A DNA stretch of 64,000 nucleotides from Furcasterigmium furcatum. Taxonomy: Eukaryota > Ascomycota > Sordariomycetes > Glomerellales > Plectosphaerellaceae. This document shows, piece after piece, positions 22,901 through 32,653 of the stretch. How positions within the stretch are numbered: the first letter of the stretch is position 1; each line of letters opens with the position of its first letter. The translations under genes and the position numbers were made by a program. The notes beneath the pieces are model-generated. The model had not been told where the DNA came from. It did not search any database and saw nothing but the letters and a program-made list of their open reading frames with translations. Location of the stretch: NCBI GenBank assembly GCA_001599815.1, contig BCIA01000004.1, positions 2,735,051 to 2,799,050 on the forward strand. The letters run 5' to 3'.

Positions 22901-23363
22901 TGAAGGCCCGCTCGGCCATCTTTCGGTATGCGCGGATACACTCGCTGACGGTCATGCGCAGCCGGCCCAGCATAATAGCAATGATCCTACGAGCGACAGG
23001 CAGTCAGTATGGGCGAGTGTCACAGGGTTGAGGCCACCTACCCGCCTGTGCTCGTGCCGCCGATCATGTCAAAACGGTCACACGGGCGAGGCACCTCGCC
23101 CAGCCCCTCGGCCTTCTGAACACTCTCCATCAGATGCTCGAGGATGAGCAGGCTCGATAGTCCGCGGATGCCTCCCCCGTCTGCCCATTGTCAGCAAATT
23201 CGGAGTTCATCAGTGTAGAAAACTTACCGAGAGACAGGATCCGTAGCGGAGGTGAGCTCGAAATGCCTGACCAAGGCAGAGAATTTTGTGCAGGGCTGGT
23301 CCCTATATCAAAAGCAGTCGAGTGATGCTGCTGCTGCTGCTGTGGTGAGATGGGTGTAGACAT
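19916..23363 (-). CDS. Patatin-NB-ARC-TPR NLR-like protein
   Basis: Five exons (23228-23363, 23042-23180, 22702-22986, 22017-22648, 19916-21960) join to 1078 residues. Domain order: a short Gln-rich N-terminus (QQQQQHH); a patatin-like phospholipase domain (about 40-330) with DGGGIRG at 46-52, lipase motif GTSTG at about 87-91 and catalytic Asp in IDAGFG at about 246; an NB-ARC ATPase (about 410-700) with P-loop GLGGVGKT at 442-449 and Walker B RWLLIVDNADD; then six 40-42-residue TPRs to the end. Every catalytic signature is present, so it appears intact. This architecture is that of fungal NLRs. Neurospora PLP-1, which guards the SNARE SEC-9 and triggers cell death at allorecognition, has the same order. 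No SNARE gene is visible nearby. Effector activity would be lipid cleavage on oligomerisation; that is inference. Confidence 0.92.
19952..20698 (-). repeat. Tandem 126-bp TPR-coding repeats
   Basis: Six consecutive units within the NLR gene, four of exactly 126 bp (starting on the plus strand at 19952, 20078, 20204 and 20330) and two slightly shorter (20456-20578, 20579-20698). The units share ETHPDRL, LAxVY and DGRVKEA and long identical nucleotide runs such as the CTCCTTCACTCGTCCGTC type. Such high identity between repeats is typical of fungal NLR sensor arrays that expand, contract and exchange units. Confidence 0.9.
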
Positions 23364-24093
23364 CGTCGGTCCGTAGTCTCACGTCGCCTTACTTCATCCG
23401 ATGGGGCAGAAGAAAGAACTCTTCGAAGATATTCTGAACGACTGAACACCTTCTGCTGAGCGCTCGCGGGCTACGGGCATGTTCAGATGTCGGGGCAATT
23501 CCATAGCCGCCCGGTCTGTGAGGCAAGACGAGATCCCCTCACCCACAAGGCTGCGTCAGGCTCGGCATCTGCATACTCATTCGGCACAGCGGTAGGGGCA
23601 CCTATGACGGCCCTTCTATTCAAGCGCCACCAGAGACGCTGACGGTAGTGCCCTAAATCACCATTGGTCATGGAATAGGCGGCGGTGGCGGAGCAGGACA
23701 ATCGCGGCTCACGGTGAGATGAAGACGAACAGCAAGGCTCGTGGTTTATTCCCATCCAATGATGTTGGGTTCCATGCACATAACTGGTCACCTTCATAAG
23801 GAAGTGCGGCCAGGCAGGTCAGCCTGTCGACCAGGACTTTCGCTGCCTCCCGCCTGAGGAGGGATATCCATCGGCTGAGCACTGGTCGAGATAAGTGTGC
23901 CAGGCTTGGATTTGGTGGTTGCTGGTACTCCTTGACTCCCACGAGTTCCCGCGCCTGCCTTAGTCAGCATCTCTTATCTTATCAGTACCTCTCCGAATGA
24001 CATCGTCCCACTGTAAATTTAGAGGCTCGACCCTCGACCCGGACAGCTTCAAGCGACGAACCAGACAGCCAACGACCCGATGCGCTGTTCGCA
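23364..24093. promoter_or_regulatory. Divergent promoter region between the NLR and BCS1 genes
   Basis: 730 bases separate two divergently transcribed starts. Minus-strand open frames inside have no recognisable feature and I see no gene. Confidence 0.6.
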
Positions 24094-25515
24094 ATGACCT
24101 CCGCAGACACCCCCAACATTGCGGCATCCCTCCTGAACCCCAATGCGCTCTTCGACAACCCCCTCTTCGCGGGCGGCATCGGCCTCGCGTCCATAGGCGC
24201 CCTCGCCGCCTTCGGCCGCAAAGGCGTCCTCCTCGCCGCCACCACCGCCCGCCGCCGCCTCCTCGTCAACGTCGAGATCAGCAAGCAAGACCCCTCCTAC
24301 CCCTGGGTCCTGGCATGGCTCTCCCAGCCGCGCGAGGCCACGGGCTTTCTCGCCAGCCGCATCACCCGCATCCACAACCTCAGCTGCACGACGACAGTCG
24401 CGCAAAAGGGCGGCGGCACCCTGGGCGGCGCCGGCGGCCCCGGAAGGGCGCACTTCTTCCTCCAGCCGGGGTACGGGCGGCACGTCGTCAAGCACGGCAG
24501 CGCGTACATCGCGGTGAACAGGGAGAAGCACAACACGGCGAACATGAACACGGGCGAGCCGCACGAGGTGCTGCAGATGACGACGCTGTGGGCGCACAGG
24601 CACGTCTTCGAGGCGGTGTTCGCCGAGGCGCACCTGCTGGCGGCCAAGGCGCACGAGGGGAAGACGGTCGTGTACTCGGCGCGAGGGATGGAGTGGGCGC
24701 CGCTCGGGGACCCGCGGAACAAGAGGCCGCTGGGGTCGGTGGTGCTTGACGAGGGCGTCAAGGAGGGCATCGTCGCGGACGTGCGGGACTTCCTGGAGCG
24801 GCAGCAGTGGTACGTCGACCGGGGCATCCCGTACCGGAGGGGCTACCTGCTGTTCGGCCCGCCGGGGAGCGGGAAGAGCTCTTTCATCCAGTCGCTGGCC
24901 GGGGAGCTGGATTTCAGCGTCGCGATGATCAACCTCAGCGAGATGGGCATGACGGACGATAAGCTCGCGTTCCTGCTGACGAAGCTGCCAAAGCGGAGCA
25001 TTCTGCTGCTGGAGGACGCGGATGCGGCGTTTGTGAACCGGCGGCAGCGCGACACGGACGGCTACAGCGGGGCGACGGTGACGTTCTCGGGGCTGCTGAA
25101 TGCGCTGGACGGCGTTGCGGCCGGCGAGGAGCGGATCGCCTTCCTGACAACGAACCATGTTGATCGGCTGGACCCGGCTCTCATCCGTCCCGGACGAGTA
25201 GACATGATGGTGCGCATCGGAGAAGCGACCAAGTATCAGGCGGGACAGATGTGGGATCGGTTCTACGGGGATACCGACAGGGACGGATCGGTGAGGGAGA
25301 GGTTCCTGAAGCGGCTGGAAGAGCTGAGTCTTTTCGGCAACGGCACCGACGAGGAGACACGAGGAAGGCATACGAGCACGGCCGCGATCCAGGGACTCTT
25401 CTTGTTCAACAAGAACGATATGGAGGGCGCCATCTCGATGGCGGAGGGCCTCATCCCGAGGAAGTTCGAGGCTGGGGATGGAGTGCCTGAAGGCGCCATC
25501 AAGACGAAGGCGTAA
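24094..25515 (+). CDS. BCS1: Mitochondrial AAA chaperone BCS1
   Basis: A single exon encodes 473 residues (yeast Bcs1 has 456). Bcs1 is the inner-membrane AAA translocase that inserts the folded Rieske Fe-S protein into respiratory complex III. A transmembrane segment lies near residues 25-50 (FAGGIGLASIGALAAFG), followed by basic residues that act as an internal targeting signal and by the BCS1-specific domain (about 55-215). The AAA domain has Walker A GPPGSGKSS (about 255-263), Walker B ILLLEDADAAF (about 305-315), sensor-1 FLTTNHVDRLDPALIRPGR (about 350-368) and an ordinary C-terminal lid. No Ser/Pro-rich insertion of the kind seen in the expanded fungal BCS1-like paralogues is present, so the housekeeping copy is likely. 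Confidence 0.92.
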   Translation: MTSADTPNIAASLLNPNALFDNPLFAGGIGLASIGALAAFGRKGVLLAATTARRRLLVNVEISKQDPSYPWVLAWLSQPREATGFLASRITRIHNLSCTTTVAQKGGGTLGGAGGPGRAHFFLQPGYGRHVVKHGSAYIAVNREKHNTANMNTGEPHEVLQMTTLWAHRHVFEAVFAEAHLLAAKAHEGKTVVYSARGMEWAPLGDPRNKRPLGSVVLDEGVKEGIVADVRDFLERQQWYVDRGIPYRRGYLLFGPPGSGKSSFIQSLAGELDFSVAMINLSEMGMTDDKLAFLLTKLPKRSILLLEDADAAFVNRRQRDTDGYSGATVTFSGLLNALDGVAAGEERIAFLTTNHVDRLDPALIRPGRVDMMVRIGEATKYQAGQMWDRFYGDTDRDGSVRERFLKRLEELSLFGNGTDEETRGRHTSTAAIQGLFLFNKNDMEGAISMAEGLIPRKFEAGDGVPEGAIKTKA

Positions 25516-26106
25516 GTCGAGGGCTGTGCTGTACAACAATCTGTGTAAACCACTTGTATCATATCACATGATAGACGATGATACCCTGAGATCGGGATTT
25601 GTGCATCTAAATCAGCATGGCTCGTGGTGTTGTGGTGGGGGGAGTTCACAGTGTTCTATTCTTAATGGCCCAGGCGAGTCACATGGGCTCCTTCCAACTC
25701 CAGCTGCCTGCTGACTTCCAGAGAGGGGCAGAACTTCTCTTGCACCACTCGTCTAACACCTCCAGTGGACAACCTCATTCCTCTTTTTTGGTCCTTTTCA
25801 ATTTTTCCCCTTCTCCGGCTCCTAAAATCTTGAACATTTGCTTCAACCGACGACGTCAATTCTGGAGACATCGCGACAAAAGTGGAGACGCGTCTCTCGC
25901 GGCCTGACTCAACTCAGCTCCAACCAGGCAAACGCGCAGCCCAGGCAGCTTCCAATACAAGACAACAACATCAGCACTTGCATAGCGGTCACCTTCCATC
26001 AAACCCAGCGTCCTCTTTTTGCGTGATCCGAATCGACCCCCGCCAGCACCGTGAATTGTATGGCCAAAGGATAAATCAGGAGAGCACGGCTACTCAAACC
26101 ATCAAC
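25516..26106. other. Intergenic region, promoter and leader of the PARG gene
   Basis: No gene seen. The frame of the PARG gene is open back to about 25882 without an ATG before 26107. Confidence 0.55.
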
Positions 26107-27204
26107 ATGTCACGACAGATGAGCATCAACGACTTCTTCGGGGGCGCCCCGCGACGGCCAGACAATGCGCCAGCGCCAAGGCCAGCACCTGCACAGAATC
26201 AAGGGAACTCGCCGTCCGGGCCATCGTCAGATCCCAGCCCCAGCAGAGGGCGAGGCCACAACGGCGGCGTGCGCGGCAGCTGGCGCGGCCGAGGACGGGG
26301 TCGAGGACGCGGTGACGGTCGTCGCGATGAGAACAGCACAAGACGCAACCGGGAGCTCGCAGAGGTCTCGAAGGAAACGCGCGAAGTCCTGCCAGATATC
26401 CTGCCTCACATCCCCAACGTGAACGCCACGCTCTCCGAGCAAATCGACATCAACACCCTCCCGCCCCTGGACCCGGCCAAATGCCCAGGCCACCCGCCAG
26501 CAGTCATCCGCATCGTGAACGAGGACACCTTCAACGCGGCCATCGACCTCGGCGCCGCACAACCCGACGGCGGCCGCGTCGCCATCCTCAACCTGGCATC
26601 CGACGTCCGCGCCGGCGGCGGCTGGCTCAAGGGCGCCCTCGCGCAGGAGGAGGCCCTCTGCTACCGCTCTTCCCTCTACCTCAGCCTCCATCGGAGCTAC
26701 TACCCCTTCGCGTCGGAGACGACGGCCCTCTACACGCCCGACGTGGTCATCATCCGCGGCGACATGGACTCGGGGCACGACCTGCTCGTGCCGGAGGTGG
26801 CGCCGCAGGACCTGCCGATTGTCAGCGCCGTCAGCGTCGCTGCGCTGAGGAATCCGGACACGGCGAGGGTAAGGGTCGCGACGCAGCTGGCGCAGGGTGT
26901 CACGAGGACGGTGGAGCGGGATGAGTTTGCGAAGCCCAGGGATCGGGAGGTCACCAAGGCGAAGATGAGGGTTGCGCTGCGGGTGGCCGCCGCGAGGGGG
27001 CACGGGCTGCTGGTTCTGGGCGCGCTGGGCTGCGGTGCGTTCAGGAACCCGAAGGGGGAGGTCGCGAGGTGCTGGAGGGAGGTGTTGAGCGACCCCGAGT
27101 TTTCAGGGGGCTGGTGGAAGGGAGTGGTGTTTGCGGTGCTAGACAGGAGGAACGAGGGCAACTTTGCCACATTTGAAGAGGTGCTAGGGGGGATGCAGGT
27201 GTAA
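26107..27204 (+). CDS. Microbial-type poly(ADP-ribose) glycohydrolase with N-terminal PIP-box
   Basis: A single exon encodes 365 residues. The C-terminal macrodomain-like part (about 100-365) is the microbial-type PARG family (TIGR02452/DUF2263), which removes ADP-ribose polymers from proteins. Visible signatures are the ADP-ribose loop ILNLASDVRAGGGWLKGAL and the catalytic QEE that follows at about 176-178, then VVIIRGDM and the closing GCGAFRNPKGEVA with its NPP/NPK-type loop. The N-terminus differs from bacterial members: MSRQMSINDFF matches the PCNA-interacting consensus Q-x-x-I-x-x-F-F at residues 4-11, and residues 45-75 are an RGG-rich, nucleic-acid-binding type linker. This suggests a nuclear enzyme recruited to replication or repair sites, which is inference. 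The ATG at 26107 is the first in frame. Confidence 0.9.
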   Translation: MSRQMSINDFFGGAPRRPDNAPAPRPAPAQNQGNSPSGPSSDPSPSRGRGHNGGVRGSWRGRGRGRGRGDGRRDENSTRRNRELAEVSKETREVLPDILPHIPNVNATLSEQIDINTLPPLDPAKCPGHPPAVIRIVNEDTFNAAIDLGAAQPDGGRVAILNLASDVRAGGGWLKGALAQEEALCYRSSLYLSLHRSYYPFASETTALYTPDVVIIRGDMDSGHDLLVPEVAPQDLPIVSAVSVAALRNPDTARVRVATQLAQGVTRTVERDEFAKPRDREVTKAKMRVALRVAAARGHGLLVLGALGCGAFRNPKGEVARCWREVLSDPEFSGGWWKGVVFAVLDRRNEGNFATFEEVLGGMQV

Positions 27205-29607
27205 GGAGAGCCCGATATTGCCGCTGGAGGGAGGATGGCTGGCGTTAGAGTCTGGCCGAGGGAGACATTGCGCTGGGGTGTGGCTTGTCCCTCGCCAGCG
27301 GAAAAGAAAACCGCAGCGAGACGTTTGAGATACCCTTTGTGGATTACGAAATGATTCTGAACCCGACTTGCTTCAGCTGCTTTTGGCGGTGTTGTTTTCC
27401 AGCCCGTGTATGTCCTCTGGTGGTCATCAGGAGAAGGGGGAGTGCGAGAGCACAGTGCATCCTGGTAGACACTGTACCACCAACAAATGATCTGGGGGCT
27501 TCTGCGACTTCTCAACCAAACTTGAACTTCAACCATACATCTTCGGCCCGGATCATCAGCTTGCATATCGTCTGCCCAAATCTCCTCGGTTTCGACCAGA
27601 AAAGCAACTGCTGTCGATGCCCGGATACCCGGATCCTTGGTTTTCAGCTCCCTTGCGTCTCGCCTGCGCTGGCTGGAGGCGTGTCTCAGTCGCGGAGCAC
27701 CTCTTCCAGGCCGAACTCCCTCCCCTCGTTGGCGAGATGCAGGTACCGTTCGATGCAAATTTTGCTCCCCAAATTGCCTTCAGACGTCTTCAATGTTCGG
27801 CTAGGGGTATCGAGGGAATTCGCTGGAGCTGCGTCGTGGAACGATGGCGATTTTACCTGGCTGGCAAACCAACGAGCGAGCATCGTCAATGACCCGATGC
27901 ACTGCTCGGCTTGCAAAGCGCCTCTCGTCTCCTGAGTCTCAGTTTCAAGACAGATAGCTGACCTAATTGCACCACAGAGTCTCAAGGAAGATCACCTGAT
28001 CTGAGGTTGCTGTGCCAGCTCGGCCCAGCCGTCCAGCCTATCGCCATCACGACCACCACAGAGATGCACCTCGCTGATCCGGCCTGCTGAAATCCGAAAG
28101 AGACATTCATCAGCCCCCAGAACCGGTTTTCCGGAGCTTGCCTTGCCGCCGAGACAAGGACGCCCATCCTCCAGCGCTGGTCGATGCCTCGCCCGGCCAC
28201 CAGCTTGACTGCTCAACAGCCGTGGCATCGTCAGCGGCAGCGCCACCGACTTGATCTGAGAACATCCAGCCAGCCAAAGTAGGCTTGTGAGACCATCGTT
28301 GACCTGTCTCTCCGGGGCTCTGCCCTTCGCCGAGGGATGTTCCGGGACGTTCGTATCCGACTCCACGCTCCAGCCTCCGGCAAGCCCATCACCGCCGGCG
28401 GTCAGGACTCTCCTCGCCTCACCAGGGGATCCCAGTGAATTGCTATTATCGCCGCGACGGCCCGATCGGGGTGCATTAGGCCCAAGCCACTCGCCACTTA
28501 TTCTGCCACCCTGATGCCGGGCCGTTGTGGCCGCTCTATCCGCAAGGCCGTTGAGCGCCAGAGCCGTCCCTTGGTCTGATCTCGGAGCATATTGCCAGAC
28601 CCTTCCCAAGCCATGGGAAGAAAGCAAGCGCAGCTTCGTCCAGACAGAGGCTGGTACGCTTCTTCTCGCAAAGAAGGCAGTACATCGAATGTTATCGGCC
28701 CAGCTGATGACTCTTCCTTATTGCGAGGAGGTCTGCACGGGCAGGTCTCAGTCGCTCTGGTCCTCGCCCCGCTGCTCTCTGCCATGGGCCTCACGATGAC
28801 TGACGGTCACCACATCGAGCTGGTCCAAGACGGAGCTGTCCCCGCATAATTCATCCGCTTCATGCGACTCATCTTTCTTTTGGGGTTCCCCACAGATGCG
28901 AAGACCCAACTCTGGAACATGCCGAGAAGCCTCTCTCCCTAAATGGGCCCCCCTTTCTTTTCCGCCGCCGTTCTGGGCAAGTGCCACAAAATACGATGAC
29001 CCTTCCTTTTCTGTCTTGGAGACTTTCTGGATCTGGATCAGAGATCGGGTTGCGCCAACAGGGCGAGTACCTCCACTGAGGGCCTGTTCCATGACAGCCT
29101 CCTCCCTGATTTGGTCCCAGGCTATCTCGCTTGCGGACGAGGGAGCTCCTGACAGAGCTTGATGCGAGACTACCCATGTCTTGAAGCCGCACGCTAACCA
29201 TCAGACAACCTCATGAAAGCTCCCTGGCAAGGGGATTGAGTCCCCTCAACTCCACAGACGTTGGCAAGGCGATGTGGCGCTCGTTGTCATTGACCCTACG
29301 ATCTCGGCAGGCAAGCTACCTACGCAAACTCAGCTCCCCTGAGGTGGGCAGGAACTGGGCGAGACAGTCCGACTGCGCTCGGAGCTCCGTCACCCAAAGT
29401 CGAGGCCAGAGCTGTCTTCCCGACTTGACATCCATCTATATAAACAGGCAGTTGCTCGCCGTCCATAGCAATAATCTTCTCTTCATCACGCACTCACACA
29501 CTCACTCACTCACAGTCTCTCAGCTTCAAAGCCTCAGCTTCTACAGCCCACTTCTTCCGCCTCACACTCTTTTACCGAGTCTCTTTTACTCACCACTCTC
29601 ATTCAAA
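27205..29607. other. Gene-poor region, possibly with gene remnants
   Basis: 2.4 kb without a supportable intact gene. Several minus-strand frames look protein-like (27686-27985 with KICIERYLHLANEGREFGLE, 27992-28627, 28498-28794, 28748-29092) but lie in different frames without clear splice sites, so they may be remnants of one decayed gene. The last 200 bases are the hydrophobin promoter, with a TATA box at 29437 and a TCAC-rich leader. Confidence 0.4.
29437..29444 (+). promoter_or_regulatory. TATA box of the hydrophobin gene
   Basis: TATATAAA, 164 bases before the hydrophobin ATG, followed by a leader rich in TCAC repeats (about 29488-29525). A strong TATA fits a highly expressed surface-protein gene. 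Confidence 0.7.
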
Positions 29608-30429
29608 ATGAAGTTCTCCACCATCCTCGTCGCCTTCTTCGCCGGCGCTGCCCTGGCCGCCCCCTCCGACTACAACAAGAACAAGGGTTCCGTCGACTAC
29701 AAGGGCGATGGCCACAGGGACTACGATGACCGCCACCACGACCACGACGTCGACTACCCCCGCGGTGGTCGTGGCGGCCGCGGTCGTGGCGGCCGCGGTG
29801 GCCGTGGCGACTGGGACCACGATGGCCGCGGTGACTACGGCCATGGACACGGCCACGGACACGGCAAGGACTACGGCCACGATGACCACCACCACCACGA
29901 TGACGATGACCACTACGGCGGTGGCCACCACGGCGGCAACAACGGCGGCAACAACGGTGGAAACAACGGCGGAAACAACGGCGGCAACAACGGCGGCAAC
30001 AACGGTGGTAACAACGGCGGCAACAACGGTGGCAACAACGGCGGCGGCAACGGTGGCAACGGCGGCAACGGTGGAAACGGCGGCAACAACAACAACTACG
30101 ATGCCTGCCCCAGCGGCGTCACTCACTCCGTCCCCCAGTGCTGCGGCGCTGATCTCCTCGGAGTCGCGGCCTTCGGCTGCAGCAACCGTGAGTGACCTCC
30201 CAACCACAGCATCATGCATGTACTGACATCACCCAGCCACCGAGGAGCTCACTTCTGCCCGCGACTTCGGACGCACCTGCCGGCGCCAGGGCGGCACCGC
30301 CAAGTGCTGCACCGTCCCTCTTGTAAGCGATCCTCCTCATCACTCCCAAGCACCACCTAATCTGACACTCTCGACCAGGCCTCCCTCGCCGTTCTCTGCG
30401 TCGATGCCATCGGCACCGGCGGCCGCTAA
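29608..30429 (+). CDS. Class II hydrophobin with long low-complexity extension
   Basis: Three exons (29608-30187, 30237-30322, 30379-30429) encode 238 residues. A signal peptide (about 1-18, ending LAA) is followed by an extension with four compositional blocks: Asp/His-rich, RGG-rich (about 52-67), His/Asp-rich (about 73-108) and a GGNN tandem array (about 109-163). The C-terminal 70 residues are a class II (cerato-ulmin type) hydrophobin: the eight cysteines lie in DACPSG, VPQCCGAD, FGCSNP, RTCRRQ, AKCCTVP and VLCVDA, in the order C-CC-C-C-CC-C. Class II hydrophobins form amphipathic films on hyphae and spores. Usual members have only about 100 residues, so the extension is unusual; it might bind metal or tether the film to the wall. 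The last intron falls exactly before the sequence ASLAVLCV, as in other class II genes. Confidence 0.94.
29932..30097 (+). repeat. GGNN-coding 12-bp tandem array
   Basis: About ten near-identical GGC-GGC-AAC-AAC units followed by shorter GGN units, within exon 1 of the hydrophobin gene. Synonymous differences are scattered (GGT, GGA), so the array is not perfectly uniform. Length variation between strains is likely. Confidence 0.9.
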
Positions 30430-30870
30430 GAGGCTCCCGTTGCTGCTCAGACGCTTGACTACCACATCCGACAGCCCAGACACCTCCGCGTGGGGACTGG
30501 GAGCTGAGGCTGCGAGGCGGCATGCCCTCGCCAACTTCTCATTCTTTGTAACAACTTGACCTATTTCTTGGTGGTGGCTTTTTTTCTGGAGATGAACAGT
30601 CCTTACCTTGTGTACCTAACCCCTACGCAACGAGGGACAGAGATACTTTACTTCAGAAAGGGGCTCGGAGCGCCCTCGCCGGCGCTGCTTGCCTCCAGAT
30701 TAATTTAATTGAGAGACTGCTTTGGCTGACAACCCTCTGTTCATTGATTGAATACGTGCAATGATACCATGCCCGCTATCTTGCTTCGAGCGCGCCTAAT
30801 TATCATCCAGTGACCAGTCTCCTTCCGCATCAGAAGCATCAAGCCTCGCTTACGCGAGACTATCAAGGCT
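30430..30870. other. Convergent 3' flanks
   Basis: 3' regions of the hydrophobin (plus) and HAD hydrolase (minus) genes, AT-rich around 30690-30780. No gene seen. Confidence 0.6.
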
Positions 30871-32013
30871 TCAGCCCTCCTTTTCATTGGCTTCTTGCGT
30901 GGCTGGAATTTCCTCGACTGCTCTCCCATTCGCTCTTGCTTCGGCTTCCGCCCTGGCCCTCCTCGCCTTCTCCCTCTGCTTCCTTTCCTTTGCCTCCACG
31001 GCCTGCTTGTGTAGCTCCTCCTGGTACTCCTTGAACTTATCGCGAAGTCCCTCGTGCTCCAGCCGCCACTTGTCAAGGCTGCCAGCCGCCCGGAAGTTGA
31101 ACCATCCCAGCAGCCTCCTCAAGTCATCGATGACGGGCACCAGGCGTCCACCCAGTTCGCGCTGATTATCTGCGGCGCCGGGGTCGTAGAGGATAGGGCT
31201 GGACCCGCTGGCGAGCACCCCGAATGCATCTTTGGCGGTCATATCACCGATCACGAACGTCCTGGCCGGGGATAGCCGCAGGTCCCAAAAGGTGCTCTCG
31301 AGCATCGCGCGCCGCGGGTTGGGCTTGTCGTTCAGGGGCATCACGACGCTGTCGACGAGGTGCGAGAGGCCGACGTCCTTGACCTTCTGGCACTCTATGT
31401 CGTGCTCGCCGTCGTCGGCGCCGATGGCGTGGACGTGGAAGCCGGCGTCGTGGAGGATCGTCAGGGTCTCGATGGCGCCGGGGCAGGGGTGCCGGTTGGC
31501 GTTGTACGCCTTGCTGAAGATGCGGGAGAAGCCGACCATGTCCTCGTCGGTGGGCACCAGGCTCATGCCGACCTTGTCGAAGAATTCCGTGAACCGCTGC
31601 TTGTCCAGCAGTCCGTAGAGGATCTCGTGCCGGATGCACTCGAAGTACGCCCTTGTCACGACGCGGCCGTACTCGAGGTCGTGCTCCTGTAGTGATTCGG
31701 CCGCGCATTGGTCTGCCAGCGCGTGGATTCCGGCCCCCTCGGCGAGTCGTTGGTTGTAGAGGGTGTTGTCGATGTCGAAGAAGATGCCCATGGTGTTGGC
31801 GGGGAGGGTCGGACGGTCTGCGGCCTTGGAGGACGGGGTTGCGGGATTCGTCTTCGGACGGCCCGCAGCCGAGGACGATGCTGCCCCTTTCATTTTCGGA
31901 TTCGCGGCCGACGAGGACGATGCAGCGGGAGTCGTCTTTGGATGGTCCGCAGCCGAGGGCGACGCTGCTGGATCCATCTTCGGACGCTTTTGGGATCGCG
32001 TTGGTGTTGACAT
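30871..32013 (-). CDS. HAD-superfamily hydrolase
   Basis: A single exon encodes 380 residues. The core (about 74-315) is a haloacid-dehalogenase-type phosphohydrolase: motif I FFDIDNTLYN gives the nucleophile Asp80 and acid/base Asp82, a helical cap follows, motif II region is FHVHAIGADDG, and the Lys of motif III is probably in NDKPNPRRAM. Motif IV is VIGDMTAKDAFG (GD...D). The DIDNT variant is common in nucleotidase and pyrimidine phosphatase relatives such as Sdt1/Phm8, but this protein is longer and divergent, so the substrate is unknown. Residues 10-63 are an imperfect repeat of about 17 residues (PAAS...AADHPK type). The C-terminus (about 325-375) is a highly charged, probably coiled-coil helix (EAKERKQREKARRARAE). 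Both extensions look like interaction parts. Confidence 0.85.
   Translation of the reverse strand: MSTPTRSQKRPKMDPAASPSAADHPKTTPAASSSSAANPKMKGAASSSAAGRPKTNPATPSSKAADRPTLPANTMGIFFDIDNTLYNQRLAEGAGIHALADQCAAESLQEHDLEYGRVVTRAYFECIRHEILYGLLDKQRFTEFFDKVGMSLVPTDEDMVGFSRIFSKAYNANRHPCPGAIETLTILHDAGFHVHAIGADDGEHDIECQKVKDVGLSHLVDSVVMPLNDKPNPRRAMLESTFWDLRLSPARTFVIGDMTAKDAFGVLASGSSPILYDPGAADNQRELGGRLVPVIDDLRRLLGWFNFRAAGSLDKWRLEHEGLRDKFKEYQEELHKQAVEAKERKQREKARRARAEAEARANGRAVEEIPATQEANEKEG
31820..31980 (-). repeat. Imperfect 50-bp-class repeat in the HAD gene
   Basis: The region coding residues 12-63 of the HAD protein repeats a Pro-Ala-Ala-Ser-Ser-Ala-Ala-x-x-Pro-Lys unit about four times. On the DNA, GGTCGTCTTCGGACG-like blocks recur near 31850, 31900, 31945 and 31975. 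Confidence 0.65.
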
Positions 32014-32653
32014 AGTGGAAAGGCTGAATGAAGATCAATCGAATGAATACCAACGTGGCCTGTGAAGAATTCCGAGTCGAGACTTTGTGGCGTACTATTA
32101 CTTCAAGCCCTGCTACAAAGTGTACTGTTGAGACGAGCTGTGGCTGTTGGGTGTGGTGGTATAGATGGTGGGCTTGGATATGGATGAGGTTCTCTGGTTC
32201 CGGGTGGAAGACAGGTAAGGTAGTCATTGTCGTCGAAATTCATGGGCCAAACCTATGGGCAGTTGCTCTGCGCTCATGGCAGCTTCCAGCACGGCTCATT
32301 TCATCCTGAAAACCTCCGACATCCATGGATGGCAGCAACTGTCGGGGGAAGCAGGGGCAAGCCGGGCAATGACATGACGAGCCTGCAGCCAGACAGGCGT
32401 CATCCAAGTCGAATATGCATGTGCTTGAGTCTCATGTCTTCAGCCTCATCGTGAGTGGCGATCCAAGTAGTACATAGGCAGTGAGAGCCAGACGAGACGA
32501 ATGCCTCCATACTACTCACGGTTAGCAAGTATCAAACGAATCACCATACGCCATCTACGACACAAATCGGCTCAGCGTTGAAGTATGAAATGTTTTTGTA
32601 TTTGCTCTCTTATCTGTGGTATCATATTACGCCTCCCCAATGCCACCACCGCC
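32014..32653. other. HAD-gene promoter and 3' flank of ACH1
   Basis: No gene seen. Minus-strand reading frames continue upstream of the HAD gene but without an ATG context or features. Confidence 0.55.

Noticed and set aside
24094..25515. BCS1 as part of a linked cell-death system with the divergent NLR
   Set aside because: The protein is an ordinary-length, intact BCS1 with no added effector domain, and neighbourhood alone is not enough evidence.
24049..25539. 496-codon minus-strand open frame
   Set aside because: Antisense shadow of BCS1; no motif and unlikely composition.
29599..30219. 206-codon minus-strand frame of Val/Ala runs
   Set aside because: Antisense translation of the hydrophobin gene's low-complexity repeats.
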